A DNA stretch of 64,000 nt from an uncultured Prolixibacteraceae bacterium (lineage in GTDB: Bacteria > Bacteroidota > Bacteroidia > Bacteroidales > Prolixibacteraceae). A model generated the notes under the pieces. That model worked only from the letters and a program-made list of their open reading frames with translations, ran no database searches and was not told the DNA's origin. Location: NCBI GenBank assembly GCA_937915865.1, contig CALGIG010000025.1, positions 5,999 to 69,998 on the forward strand, read 5' to 3'. Within the stretch, counting starts at the first letter, position 1. Each line of letters opens with the position of its first letter. This document shows, in pieces, positions 54,698 through 63,848 of the stretch. The position numbers were made by a program, and so were the translations under genes.

Positions 54698-55696
54698 GTG
54701 AAAAATATTCAGATCGATGATTCGCTTGGAATTCCTAAATACCGGCAAATAATAAATTCAATTTATACTTCTATTTCTTTAGGAGAATTAAAGCTTGGAG
54801 ATAAAATTCCTTCGTTGAATGAAATTTGTTCTGAGTTCGAGTTGTCACGCGATACGGTAATGGTTGCTTTTAATGAGCTTAAAGCCAAAGGGATAATTAA
54901 TTCTATCCCTGGGAAAGGCTATTATATCAATAGTACCGAAATTAACGTTGATCAGAAAATATTTGTTCTTTTCGACGAGTTGAATGCTTTTAAAGAAGAT
55001 CTGTATACTTCTTTTCTGAACAGCCTGGATAACAAATCGAATGTCGATATTTATTTTCATCATTTTAATTATAGGGTATTTAAAAACCTTATCACTGAAA
55101 GTATAGGGAAATATACTTCGTATATAATTATGCCGGCTACCTTCGACGATACTATAAATATTGTTGGCAAATTACCTAAAGACAAAGTATATATTTTAGA
55201 CCGGAAAAAAGATGATTTGGTTGAATATCCGGTTGTATACCAGGATTTTGAACGAGATGTATACGAAGCCCTAAATGATGGGACCGATTTATTGAAAAAA
55301 TACAACAAGTTGATCATGATTTTTCCAGGAGGAAAAGAACCGGAAGGCAGAATGTTAGGTTTTCAAAAGTATTGTAAGGAGAAGAATTTTCAATTTGATA
55401 TTATAAGAAATATAGAAAACAAAACGATAAAAAGCGGAGAGGCTTACTTTGTTCCTTCTGATCGCAACCTGGTAAAATTGGTGAAGATGGCTTCAGAGAA
55501 AAATCTTAAGCTTGGCGAGGATTTTGGTATTGTATCGTTTAACGATACAATGCTTAAAGAAGTTGTAGCAGGAGGAATTACCACTATTTCAACTGATTTT
55601 CAATTGATGGGGCAAACCTTGGCCCGGATGATTCAGGAAAGAAGTAGTGAAAGTATAAGGAATAACTCGGCATTAATACGAAGAAATTCTCTCTGA
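54698..55696 (+). CDS. GntR-type HTH regulator with sugar-binding effector domain
   Basis: A 332-residue transcription factor starting at GTG. The N-terminal winged helix has YRQIINSIYTSI, the recognition part SEFELSRDTVMVAFNELKAK (about 34-53) and IINSIPGKGYYI. From about 75 a PBP1/LacI-type sugar-binding domain follows (IFVLFDELNAF; IIMPATFDD; GIVSFNDTMLKEVVAGGITT). This combination is typical of the sugar regulators that control monosaccharide operons in Bacteroidota. Flanking galM, galT and galK suggest galactose or a derivative as ligand. It ends 60 bp before the second operator copy. Confidence 0.88.
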   Translation: MKNIQIDDSLGIPKYRQIINSIYTSISLGELKLGDKIPSLNEICSEFELSRDTVMVAFNELKAKGIINSIPGKGYYINSTEINVDQKIFVLFDELNAFKEDLYTSFLNSLDNKSNVDIYFHHFNYRVFKNLITESIGKYTSYIIMPATFDDTINIVGKLPKDKVYILDRKKDDLVEYPVVYQDFERDVYEALNDGTDLLKKYNKLIMIFPGGKEPEGRMLGFQKYCKEKNFQFDIIRNIENKTIKSGEAYFVPSDRNLVKLVKMASEKNLKLGEDFGIVSFNDTMLKEVVAGGITTISTDFQLMGQTLARMIQERSSESIRNNSALIRRNSL

Positions 55697-55751
55697 TATG
55701 TTTCTAAACACAAATTCCGAATGTTTTATAAACTGCTAAATGATCTATTTT

Positions 55752-55772
55752 TACCCACCAGTACCCACCAGT
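55752..55772 (+). promoter_or_regulatory. Second operator copy upstream of galT
   Basis: A direct repeat of the decamer TACCCACCAG (55752-55761 and 55762-55771). Read on the minus strand it is ACTGGTGGGTACTGGT, differing from the galM/gntR operator at one of 16 positions. It lies about 145 bp before the galT start. Confidence 0.65.
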
Positions 55773-55915
55773 TGATTGGGGTACTAATTTTTTAGGTCGG
55801 CTGCTAAAGTATTTAGTTCTCATTCGCAGCGTGAACTGTTTCGGGTCACTGTTTATAACCAGTAACTCTGAACTCGTAGCTCAGAACAATTTGACAATCA
55901 GAAAAACTAAATAAA

Positions 55916-56974
55916 ATGAGTAAGTTTAATATTGAAGATCACCCACACCGACGTTTGAACCCACTTACCGGCGATTGGATTTTAGTTTCGCCACACCGTG
56001 CTAAAAGGCCGTGGCAAGGTCAAGTTGAAAAAGCTGCATCAGACGAAAGGCCTAAATACGATCCTTCCTGTTATTTATGTGCAGGAAACGAAAGGGCAGG
56101 GGGAAAGTTTAATCCGCAATACAAAGGAACGTATGTTTTTACCAACGATTTCAGCGCTTTGCTAACCGATACTCCTGAAGGAATTGTTGATGAGGGAAGT
56201 CTTTTTCAGGCTAAAAGCGAAAGTGGCATTTGTAAAGTGATTTGTTTTAGCGAAGATCATAGTTTGACCATTCCTGAAATGGAAGTTACAGATATTCGCA
56301 AAGTTGTAGATGTTTGGTGTGAGCAGTTTGAAGAATTGGGTCATAATCCGATGATCAACTATGTTCAGATATTTGAAAATAAAGGATCGATTATGGGCTG
56401 TTCTAACCCACATCCTCACGGACAGATATGGTCGTCTTCATCTGTTCCAACCGAACCGGCTAAAGAGTCGGAAACGCAAAAAGAATACTACGGGAAACAT
56501 GGAAGAACGCTTTTAGGCGATTATCTGAAAGCTGAATTGGAAAAGAAAGAACGATTACTTGTTGAAAACGAACATTTTGTGGCCTTGGTTCCATATTGGG
56601 CAGTTTGGCCTTTCGAAACAATGATAATCAGCCGTCGTCCAGTACAAAATATACTTAAGCTAACTGACGACGAAAAAACAGCATTGGCAGATATTTATAA
56701 GCAGCTTACCGTAAGATACGATAACTTGTTTGAAGTGTCGTTTGCCTATTCGGCAGGTTTGCACCAGGCTCCAACTGATGGAAAAGATTATCCTGAATGG
56801 CATTTGCACATGCACTTTTATCCGCCGCTTTTACGCTCGGCATCGGTAAAGAAATTTATGGTGGGCTATGAAATGCTGGCAACTCCGCAACGCGATATTA
56901 CTGCAGAACAGGCTGCCCAGCGCTTAAGGGAACTTTCGGAAGTACATTATAAGTTGAAAAGTAATATCGAATAA
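55916..56974 (+). CDS. galT: Galactose-1-phosphate uridylyltransferase
   Basis: A 352-residue enzyme of the Leloir pathway: UDP-glucose + galactose-1-P to glucose-1-P + UDP-galactose. It starts HPHRRLNPLTGDWILVSPHR, has zinc-ligand-like CYLCAGN (about 46), the active-site motif SNPHPHGQIW with the nucleophilic His (about 163), and EWHLHMHFYPPLLR near the C-terminus. All are as in GalT family 1. It is followed 254 bp later by galK, with a structured repeat in the gap. Confidence 0.95.
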   Translation: MSKFNIEDHPHRRLNPLTGDWILVSPHRAKRPWQGQVEKAASDERPKYDPSCYLCAGNERAGGKFNPQYKGTYVFTNDFSALLTDTPEGIVDEGSLFQAKSESGICKVICFSEDHSLTIPEMEVTDIRKVVDVWCEQFEELGHNPMINYVQIFENKGSIMGCSNPHPHGQIWSSSSVPTEPAKESETQKEYYGKHGRTLLGDYLKAELEKKERLLVENEHFVALVPYWAVWPFETMIISRRPVQNILKLTDDEKTALADIYKQLTVRYDNLFEVSFAYSAGLHQAPTDGKDYPEWHLHMHFYPPLLRSASVKKFMVGYEMLATPQRDITAEQAAQRLRELSEVHYKLKSNIE

Positions 56975-57010
56975 GAAACAAGGAATAAAAAATGGCCGGT
57001 CGCAAGGAAC

Positions 57011-57154
57011 TGTTTTTAAGCTCTGTAAGAGCGGCAATATTGTAGCCCTGAATGTAGTGAGAGACGAACAAAGTTCGGGGAATTGAAGAACAAAATGCGA
57101 CCCGTCTGTGCGATAATGTTGAAAAGGGAGATGAACTATCTTCGGACGGAATGG
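57011..57154. repeat. Structured dispersed intergenic repeat, copy 2
   Basis: A hairpin GCTCT-GTA-AGAGC (57020-57032), then CAATATTGTAGCCC, GACCCGTCTGTGC with ATGTTGAA, and TTCGGACGGAATGG. It corresponds segment by segment to 47105-47232. In the first hairpin CCCT/AGGG has become CTCT/AGAG, so pairing is kept. It fills the galT-galK gap; no gene is visible in it. Confidence 0.6.
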
Positions 57155-57228
57155 TATAACAATTAGAAAATTGAGAAGGTAAATAACCAATATCCAATAA
57201 TAAATAACAAATAATAAATCAATAACTT

Positions 57229-58518
57229 ATGGCAAAGATTAATGCTTTGATCGAAAAAATTGCAAATGGGAATAACCCTTTGTTTAAAGAATTATATGGT
57301 GTAAACGAAGTTGTTTTAAAAGAACAAGCCGAACGTTATGCCACTTTGATGAACGAATTTCAGACGGTTTACAAAACAGATGATGTAGCGTTGTTCAGTT
57401 CGCCTGGACGTACTGAAATTGGTGGTAACCACACCGACCACAACTACGGTCGCGTATTGGCAGGCGCTGTAAACCTCGATAATATTGCAGTTGCAGCAGC
57501 CAATGGCTCCAATATTATTCGCATAAAATCAGTTGGTTATCCTGAATTCCAGGTTGATCTGGGTTCGCTCGACATTGATCCTGCTCAATTCTATACATCT
57601 TCGTCGTTGGTAAAAGGCATTTGCGCTCGTATGAGCGAAAAAGGTTATGTGATTGGTGGTTTCGATGCTTGCATCGAAGGTCGGGTACCAAAAGGTTCGG
57701 GCTTAAGTTCATCAGCTTCGTTCGAAGTGCTGATTGGCGCTATTATCAATCACCTGTTCAATGATGGCAAAATGAGTGCTGTTGAAAATGCCATTATTGG
57801 ACAATGGTCAGAAAATAATTTCTTTGGGAAACCTTGCGGCTTAATGGATCAGACAGCTTGTTCTGTTGGTGGTTTAATCACAATCGATTTCGAAGACCCA
57901 TCGAACCCAATTGTAAAAGAAGTTGATTTCGACTTTGTAAAAACTGGTTTCGCTTTGGTAATTACCGATGTTGGTGGTGGACATGACGATGCAGCTTCTC
58001 AGGCTGAATATGCTTCTTTGCCAACTGAAATGAAAGCTGTTGCTGCCGAATTGGGCGCCAAAGTTTTGCGTCAGGTGACTTTGGAACAGATCGTTGAAAA
58101 AATGCCGGAAATACGTAAGAAAACCGGCGACCGAGCTTTGCTTCGTGCTTACCATTTTCAGGGCGATAACCAACGTGTTGTAGATCAGGTGGCTGCCTTG
58201 GAAAACAACGACTTTCAGACATTCCTGGAGCTGGTTGTTGAGTCGGGATATAGCTCATATATGTATAATCAGAATATTTTCGATGTAGTTCATAAAGACG
58301 AACAAGTTGTTTCCCTTGCCTTGGCACTGAGCGAAATGATTTTGAAGGGTAAAGGTGCATGGCGTGTTCATGGCGGTGGATTTGGCGGAACCATTCAGGC
58401 TTTTGTTCCACAGGATTTACTTGATAAATATGTAAGCACCCTGGAACATGTTTATGGACAGGGATCATGTCATAAACTGTTCATTCGTGCCAAAGGTTCA
58501 ATAAAACTTGATTTATAA
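57229..58518 (+). CDS. galK: Galactokinase
   Basis: A 429-residue GHMP kinase: galactose + ATP to galactose-1-P. The galactokinase signature SPGRTEIGGNHTDHNYGRVL (about 64-83) is intact, the ATP-binding motif VPKGSGLSSSASFEV (about 154-168) is present, and motif 3 appears as HGGGFGGTIQAF (about 384). The length matches other Bacteroidota galactokinases rather than the ~390 residues of many bacteria. It is followed by the MFS transporter, with a possible weak terminator between. Confidence 0.95.
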   Translation: MAKINALIEKIANGNNPLFKELYGVNEVVLKEQAERYATLMNEFQTVYKTDDVALFSSPGRTEIGGNHTDHNYGRVLAGAVNLDNIAVAAANGSNIIRIKSVGYPEFQVDLGSLDIDPAQFYTSSSLVKGICARMSEKGYVIGGFDACIEGRVPKGSGLSSSASFEVLIGAIINHLFNDGKMSAVENAIIGQWSENNFFGKPCGLMDQTACSVGGLITIDFEDPSNPIVKEVDFDFVKTGFALVITDVGGGHDDAASQAEYASLPTEMKAVAAELGAKVLRQVTLEQIVEKMPEIRKKTGDRALLRAYHFQGDNQRVVDQVAALENNDFQTFLELVVESGYSSYMYNQNIFDVVHKDEQVVSLALALSEMILKGKGAWRVHGGGFGGTIQAFVPQDLLDKYVSTLEHVYGQGSCHKLFIRAKGSIKLDL

Positions 58519-58531
58519 TCAAATATAAAAT

Positions 58532-58592
58532 TAGTGATGACTGGTTGCTTTCTTTCCTTTGAAGATTGGCTTCTGGTCATCATTTTATTTTT
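58532..58592 (+). terminator. Weak terminator-like hairpin after galK
   Basis: Arms GTGATGACTGG (58534) and CTGGTCATCA (58574-58583) can pair over about 7-8 bp and are followed by TTTTATTTTTAG. The loop is long, so it is only a tentative terminator. Confidence 0.4.
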
Positions 58593-58712
58593 AGTGCTTT
58601 TTTTACCGGTTTGCACAAATAATGAGTTATTTTTTGCAAATTCGGGCACTAAATCTAAATATTTGAACACAAACTTTAACTTCATCAATTAACAATCAAA
58701 TTACCTCGAATT

Positions 58713-60005
58713 ATGAGTCAAAACAAAAATTACACAGTGCCAATCATCATGATGATCATGTTGTTTGGTATGATTTCGTTTGTAACAAACCTTGCAGCTC
58801 CAATGGGTATTGTACTGAAAAGTCAATTTGGAGTTTCCAGCTTTGAAGGATTACTTGGTAATGCCGCAAACTTTATTGCTTATGCTGTTATGGGTATTCC
58901 AAGCGGTATATTGCTCCAAAGAATAGGCTACAAGAAAACGGCCTTAATTGCTATTGCCGTTGGCTTTGTTGGAGTAGGTATTCAATATCTTTCAGGTTAT
59001 TCAGGTCAGGATTCAGCTTTTGCAGTTTACCTCGGTGGTGCATTTGTTGCTGGATTTTCAATGTGTTTGTTGAATACAGTTGTTAACCCTATGTTGAACA
59101 CTCTTGGTGGTGGTGGAAATACTGGCAATCAGCTGATTCAGGTTGGTGGTTCTTTCAACTCAGTAATGGCTACAGCTACTCCTATGATCGTTGGTATTTT
59201 GATTGGCGATGCAGCTAAAGCGCAAATTACCAATATTTTCCCGTTCATGTATGCGGCAATGGCTGTGTTCGCAATCGTATTTGTCGTTTTATATTTTGTC
59301 AATATACCTGAACCTCATGCTCAACAAGCATCAGAACCGTTAGGAAACCTTATTTCAGGAGCATTAAAATTCCGCCACTTTATATTGGGGGCAATTGGTA
59401 TTTTTGTTTATGTAGGTGTTGAAGTTGGAACTCCGGGTGTTTTAAACTATTTCCTTGTTGACCCAAAACTTCCTAATCCTTTAAATACAACAACTGCTGG
59501 TTTTGTTGCTGGTACTTATTGGTTTCTGATGCTTATTGGCCGTTTGGTCGGAGCTTCTATCGGTGGAAAAGTATCAAGTAAAATTATGCTTACAGTAACT
59601 TCGGCTGTTGGTGCTATCTTAGTTCTTCTGGCTATTGTTTCTCCAAGTAGTACAGAAGTTTCTTTACCAGTATTGAAGAGCATCGATGGTGTTACTTCTT
59701 TTGGGCTTTTGAATGTGCCTATTAATGCTGCTTTCCTTGTATTGGTTGGTTTATGTACTTCTATTATGTGGGGTGGTATCTTTAATCTTGCTGTTGAAGG
59801 TTTAGGTAAATACCTGGCAGCTGCTTCCGGTATTTTCATGGTATTGGTATGTGGCGGAGGTATTCTTCCTGCATTACAAGGATGGGTTGCCGACATTGCT
59901 GGTTACATGCCAAGCTACTGGGTTATTTTTGCTGGTTTAGTTTATTTGTTATTCTATGCATTAGTTGGTAGTAAAAATGTGAATACCGACATTTCAGTAG
60001 AATAG
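58713..60005 (+). CDS. MFS sugar transporter, probably galactose uptake
   Basis: A 430-residue inner-membrane protein with about 12 membrane helices, for example MIMMIMLFGMISFVTNL, NFIAYAVMGIPSGILLQRIG with the MFS loop GYKKT, and GTYWFLMLIGRLVGASIGGKVS. The helix 1-2 layout (GxxFGMISFVTNLAAPMG) and Gly/Asn-rich helix 4 (VNPMLNTLGGGGNTGNQLIQ) fit the FucP-like sugar:proton symporters. Placement directly after galT-galK argues for galactose or a similar hexose. Other sugars cannot be excluded. Confidence 0.85.
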   Translation: MSQNKNYTVPIIMMIMLFGMISFVTNLAAPMGIVLKSQFGVSSFEGLLGNAANFIAYAVMGIPSGILLQRIGYKKTALIAIAVGFVGVGIQYLSGYSGQDSAFAVYLGGAFVAGFSMCLLNTVVNPMLNTLGGGGNTGNQLIQVGGSFNSVMATATPMIVGILIGDAAKAQITNIFPFMYAAMAVFAIVFVVLYFVNIPEPHAQQASEPLGNLISGALKFRHFILGAIGIFVYVGVEVGTPGVLNYFLVDPKLPNPLNTTTAGFVAGTYWFLMLIGRLVGASIGGKVSSKIMLTVTSAVGAILVLLAIVSPSSTEVSLPVLKSIDGVTSFGLLNVPINAAFLVLVGLCTSIMWGGIFNLAVEGLGKYLAAASGIFMVLVCGGGILPALQGWVADIAGYMPSYWVIFAGLVYLLFYALVGSKNVNTDISVE

Positions 60006-60027
60006 TAAGAAATATTATAAAATATTG

Positions 60028-60063
60028 AAAAAGGGAAGGCCATTCGTGGTTTTCCCTTTTTTT
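60028..60063 (+). terminator. Terminator after the gal transporter
   Basis: AAAAAGGGAA ... TTTTCCCTTTTTTT: an A/T-extended stem (GGGAAggCCATTCGTGG-ttTTCCC) with an eight-T tail, 25 bp after the MFS stop. Confidence 0.8.
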
Positions 60064-60184
60064 GTTTCTGGGATAAGTATCAAAGCTAAAAAAAATGTTT
60101 TCCAGCAGAAAATAGCTTTTTGTGTGCCTTAAATAATAAAAGTAAAAAATACTTTTATACATTCGTCAATACTATTGATTAAAA

Positions 60185-60865
60185 ATGGAACTGTATAAAA
60201 TTCATCCTCAACACTACGTATCAATTGATTGTGTTATTCTTGGTTATCAAAATGATGAGCTTAAGCTTTTGCTTTATCCGCGTGGCTTTGAACCATCGAA
60301 AGGAAAATGGTCGTTGTTAGGTGGTTTTATTCAGCAAGAAGAATCGGGTGATGAAGCGGCCGCCAGAATTTTAAAACAAACAACTGGATTGGAACAAATT
60401 TTTTTGGAGCAGGTTGAAGCATTTTCTGTACCTAACAGAGACCCGGAAGCAAGGGTTATTAGTTTGGCTTATTATGCTTTAATCAGAATTGATTTGCACG
60501 ATGAAGAAAAAGTAAAAGAAAACGGAGCCTACTGGGTTCCTATCAGAAAATTACCACAGTTAATTTTTGACCATCAGGCCATGTTCGAAAAAGCTCTTGC
60601 CAAGCTTCAGCAAAAAGCTGTATACAGTCTTGTCGGTTTTGAACTTTTACCTGAGAAATTTACTTTGATTCAATTGAGGAAATTATATGAAGCAATTTTT
60701 CAACGGGAATTTGATCCTGGTAATTTTCGAAAAAAGATTTTATCGCTTGGAGTTCTTGAAAAACTAAGTGAAAAAGATCCTTCTGAATCGAGAAAAGGCG
60801 CTTTTTATTACAAAGCCAAAAGCAATATTGAAGAAATCGGAATTGATCGTATAGTTAAGTTTTGA
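60185..60865 (+). CDS. Nudix-domain transcriptional regulator (NrtR/AraR-like)
   Basis: A 226-residue protein. The N-terminal Nudix fold is recognisable from YVSIDCVILGYQNDELKLLL and GKWSLLGGFIQQEESGDEAA (about 43-62). The catalytic REUxEE part of the Nudix box reads RILKQT, so hydrolysis is unlikely. The C-terminal 80 residues form a winged helix (FTLIQLRKLYEAIF, about 160; NFRKKILSLGVLEKL). This pattern is that of NrtR-type regulators, including the AraR arabinose regulator described in Bacteroides. Its target is probably the symporter gene 43 bp downstream. Confidence 0.85.
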   Translation: MELYKIHPQHYVSIDCVILGYQNDELKLLLYPRGFEPSKGKWSLLGGFIQQEESGDEAAARILKQTTGLEQIFLEQVEAFSVPNRDPEARVISLAYYALIRIDLHDEEKVKENGAYWVPIRKLPQLIFDHQAMFEKALAKLQQKAVYSLVGFELLPEKFTLIQLRKLYEAIFQREFDPGNFRKKILSLGVLEKLSEKDPSESRKGAFYYKAKSNIEEIGIDRIVKF

Positions 60866-60908
60866 AATATACAACTAATACTCAAATTAATAATCTAATA
60901 CACAACTT

Positions 60909-62654
60909 ATGAATTGGAATTCGCATGAGTTTATTTGGCTTGACTGGTTAATTATAGTGGTAGGTATACTACTGGTTGGCTGGGCTGTTTACCGCTCGAT
61001 ACAGAAACACAAACGCTTGCAGCAGGGCGCCGACAGCGAAGACTATCTGTTCGGTAAAGGAGAACCATGGTACATCATTGGTGCTGCTATTTTTGCTGCA
61101 AATATTGGTTCTGAGCACCTTGTGGGTCTCGCTGGTACCGGCGCAAAGGCTGGAGTTGGTATGGCACACTGGGAAATGCAAGGTTGGATGATCCTTATTT
61201 TAGGTTGGCTCTTTGTACCGTTTTACCAACTTATGAATACTAAGTTGGGGAAAATTATTACAATGCCCGACTTCCTGAAAAATCGCTACACTCCTCGTAC
61301 TGGTTCATGGCTGTCTATCATTACGCTAGTTGCCTATGTGCTGACAAAAGTAAGTGTAACAGCGTTTACCGGAGGTATCTTTATGGAGAGCCTTTTGGGT
61401 CTGCCTTTTTGGTACGGTGCGATTGGTTTGATTGTTTTAACCGGGATTTTTACTGTTTTTGGCGGAATGAAAGGGGTTATGACTCTGTCTGCCATTCAAA
61501 CACCTATCCTTATTATAGGTTCGTTCCTGGTGCTATTTTTAGGATTATCTGCGCTTGGCGGAGGCAGTATTGCTGACGGTTGGACTGCAATGATTGATTT
61601 TTCAAGAACACTGGGGAAAGGAGCTGACGGGGTTGCTTATGGAACAAATCACATGTTTCACTTTGAAACAGGCGACCCACTGTATGACGATTATCCTGGT
61701 TTTTGGGTATTTCTTGGGGCCTCAATCATTGGTATGTGGTATTGGGCTACCGATCAGCACATTGTTCAACGTGTCCTTGGTCAACAAAAAGGCGAGCCTA
61801 ACGACGCCGTGATGAAACGTGCCCGCAGAGGTACCATTGCTGCCGGTTATTTCAAATTATTGCCGGTATTTATGTTCCTGATACCTGGTATGATAGCCGC
61901 TGCCTTAGCAGCACGACCCGACAGTGGATTCACATTAGAAAATCCTGATACTGCTTTTGGTTCAATGGTTAAATTTGTATTACCTGCCGGTGTAAAAGGT
62001 ATTGTAACAATTGGTTTTATTTCTGCACTCGTTGCTTCTTTGGCTGCGTTCTTTAATTCATGTGCTACTCTGTTTACCGAAGATTTTTATAAGCCAATGT
62101 TCAAAGGTAAAAGCGAAGCCAAATACGTTTTAGTTGGACGTATTGCAACCATTGTTGTAGTGGTACTTGGTATTATTTGGATACCTATCATGCAGAGTCT
62201 TGGTAGCCTTTACGACTATTTGCAGGGAATCCAATCGCTTCTTGCTCCTGCAATGGTGGCCGTATTTGTACTTGGTATATTCTCCAAGAGAATAACCCCT
62301 AAAGCTGGTGAAACAGGTATGATAGTGGGCTTCTGTATAGGTATGGTACGTTTGCTAACCAATATTTTTACAAATACAGGAAAAAATATCATGTCTGGTT
62401 GGTATTGGGAATCAACCAAATGGTTTTGGCATACTAACTGGCTTATCTTCGAAGTTTGGTTACTTGTCTTTATTATATTATTAATGGTTGTGGTGTCGTT
62501 TTTCACTACAAAGCCTACTGCTCAACAGATTGAGGCTATTACTTTTACCGACGACTACAAAACACTTATAAGGAAGAGCTGGAACAAGTGGGACATAATT
62601 GCTTCGTTTGGTGTAATTTTGGCTTGTGCTTTATTCTATATGTATTTTTGGTAG
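60909..62654 (+). CDS. Sodium/solute symporter (SSS/SGLT family)
   Basis: A 581-residue inner-membrane transporter with about 14 helices. Family features: YLFGKGEPWYIIGAAIFAANIGSEHLVGL (helices 1-2), the A-x3-G-x2-GMAHWE segment, helix 5 region GGIFMESLLGLPFW, and FISALVASLAAFFNSCATLFTEDFYKP (about 375-400), the sodium-site helix. Known role: Na+-coupled uptake of sugars or related solutes. The Nudix regulator upstream hints at a sugar such as arabinose, which the pectin locus would release; the specificity is inference. A terminator follows at 62707. Confidence 0.9.
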   Translation: MNWNSHEFIWLDWLIIVVGILLVGWAVYRSIQKHKRLQQGADSEDYLFGKGEPWYIIGAAIFAANIGSEHLVGLAGTGAKAGVGMAHWEMQGWMILILGWLFVPFYQLMNTKLGKIITMPDFLKNRYTPRTGSWLSIITLVAYVLTKVSVTAFTGGIFMESLLGLPFWYGAIGLIVLTGIFTVFGGMKGVMTLSAIQTPILIIGSFLVLFLGLSALGGGSIADGWTAMIDFSRTLGKGADGVAYGTNHMFHFETGDPLYDDYPGFWVFLGASIIGMWYWATDQHIVQRVLGQQKGEPNDAVMKRARRGTIAAGYFKLLPVFMFLIPGMIAAALAARPDSGFTLENPDTAFGSMVKFVLPAGVKGIVTIGFISALVASLAAFFNSCATLFTEDFYKPMFKGKSEAKYVLVGRIATIVVVVLGIIWIPIMQSLGSLYDYLQGIQSLLAPAMVAVFVLGIFSKRITPKAGETGMIVGFCIGMVRLLTNIFTNTGKNIMSGWYWESTKWFWHTNWLIFEVWLLVFIILLMVVVSFFTTKPTAQQIEAITFTDDYKTLIRKSWNKWDIIASFGVILACALFYMYFW

Positions 62655-62706
62655 AAAAATGAATGTCATTATTGTTTAGAGAAACAATAGTATTTAAAAA
62701 ATAGTT

Positions 62707-62741
62707 AAATTGCCTGAACTAACCGTTCGGGCAATTTTTTT
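62707..62741 (+). terminator. Terminator ending one base before the next start codon
   Basis: A 13-bp stem AAATTGCCTGAAC / GTTCGGGCAATTT (62707-62719 and 62725-62737; one wobble) with loop TAACC and a T-run ending at 62741. The ATG of the phosphoesterase begins at 62742, so the hairpin also covers that gene's ribosome-binding region. Confidence 0.85.
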
Positions 62742-63665
62742 ATGTACGACATTATTGGAGATGTTCACGGCTATGCTGATCACTTAAAGAAATTACTTCT
62801 GAAAATGGGGTATTCTTTAAATAATGGAATCTTTTCCCATCCAGAGAGGAAGGCTGTGTTTGTTGGCGACTTGATTAATCGTGGACCCAAAATCAGGGAA
62901 ACGATATTAATTGTTAGAAAAATGGTTGAAGCAGGTACGGCTTATGCTATTTTGGGAAATCACGAATTATATGCCATATTATATCATCTGAAAGATGCTG
63001 ATGGTAAGTATCTTAAAAAACGTATCCAAAAATATCAGTTACAAATCAATCAGACCTTATCTGAATTTACGAACAATAAGGCCGATTTGAAAAGCCATTT
63101 GAAATGGTTTCGTACATTACCACTTTTTCTCGATTTTGGCGATTTAAGGGTTGTCCATGCTTGTTGGGATGACTTAAATATTAAGCTAATTCAGGAAACT
63201 TTAACCGGGCCGAAGATTAGTAAAACTATTTTGCGTGAGGTTGCAGTTGGCGAAACTCCTTTTGCCAGGGGGTTCTGGGAAACCGTAAAAGGAATAGATT
63301 TTCAGCTTCCGCGCGATTTATTGATTTTTGATAATAACAAGCAGCCACATCGTTCTTTTAGGATGAAATGGTGGGAAAATCCTGAAGGTAAAACTTTCAA
63401 AGATATTTCGATGGAAAGCCGGTTTGAGTTACCAGCATATACTATTCCAAAAGAATTAGTGGCTTTTCGAAGTCCTTATTCTGAAAATAGCCCAATAATT
63501 ATTTTTGGTCACTATAGTCTGATTGATCATCCTTGTATTTTGAGTAGTAATATCTGTTGCGTCGATTCTGGGATATCCAGGTCGGGTAAGTTATTAGCAT
63601 ACAGATGGAATGGCGAAAAAAAACTTAATCGGGACAATATTATAATAGTTAAGGGAGAAGTGTAA
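62742..63665 (+). CDS. Metallophosphoesterase (calcineurin-like)
   Basis: A 307-residue cytoplasmic phosphoesterase. The metal-binding motifs of the superfamily are present in order: YDIIGDVHGYADHL (GDxHG, about 2-15), FVGDLINRGPK (GDxxxRG, about 40), LGNHELYA (GNHE, about 76), then a later His in IFGHYSLID (about 264). The nearest comparison is bis(5'-nucleosyl)tetraphosphatase/PrpE-type protein phosphatases. The substrate cannot be told. Given the terminator right before its ATG, translation may start at a downstream codon or the mRNA may be read through; no internal start is obviously better. Confidence 0.85.
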   Translation: MYDIIGDVHGYADHLKKLLLKMGYSLNNGIFSHPERKAVFVGDLINRGPKIRETILIVRKMVEAGTAYAILGNHELYAILYHLKDADGKYLKKRIQKYQLQINQTLSEFTNNKADLKSHLKWFRTLPLFLDFGDLRVVHACWDDLNIKLIQETLTGPKISKTILREVAVGETPFARGFWETVKGIDFQLPRDLLIFDNNKQPHRSFRMKWWENPEGKTFKDISMESRFELPAYTIPKELVAFRSPYSENSPIIIFGHYSLIDHPCILSSNICCVDSGISRSGKLLAYRWNGEKKLNRDNIIIVKGEV

Positions 63666-63741
63666 ATATTTCTGATAATTAGATAGTTGACTCTATTTAA
63701 CAAAGTTAGTTAGATCGATTGAAAAAAAATTAAATGCCCTA

Positions 63742-63771
63742 TTGTATGAAAAGAAAGAAAGGCTATATTTG
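63742..63771 (+). promoter_or_regulatory. Predicted tRNA-Asp promoter
   Basis: A TTG at 63742-63744 and TATATTTG (63764-63771) with a 19-bp spacer is an excellent match to the Bacteroidota -33/-7 pattern. It lies about 80 bp upstream of the first tRNA. Confidence 0.65.
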
Positions 63772-63848
63772 CAAAGCCTTTTGAGAAACGGATTTCATGA
63801 GGTATGTTCTACTAAAAGTATTGTAAATTTTGATTTAAAATCTTATTT

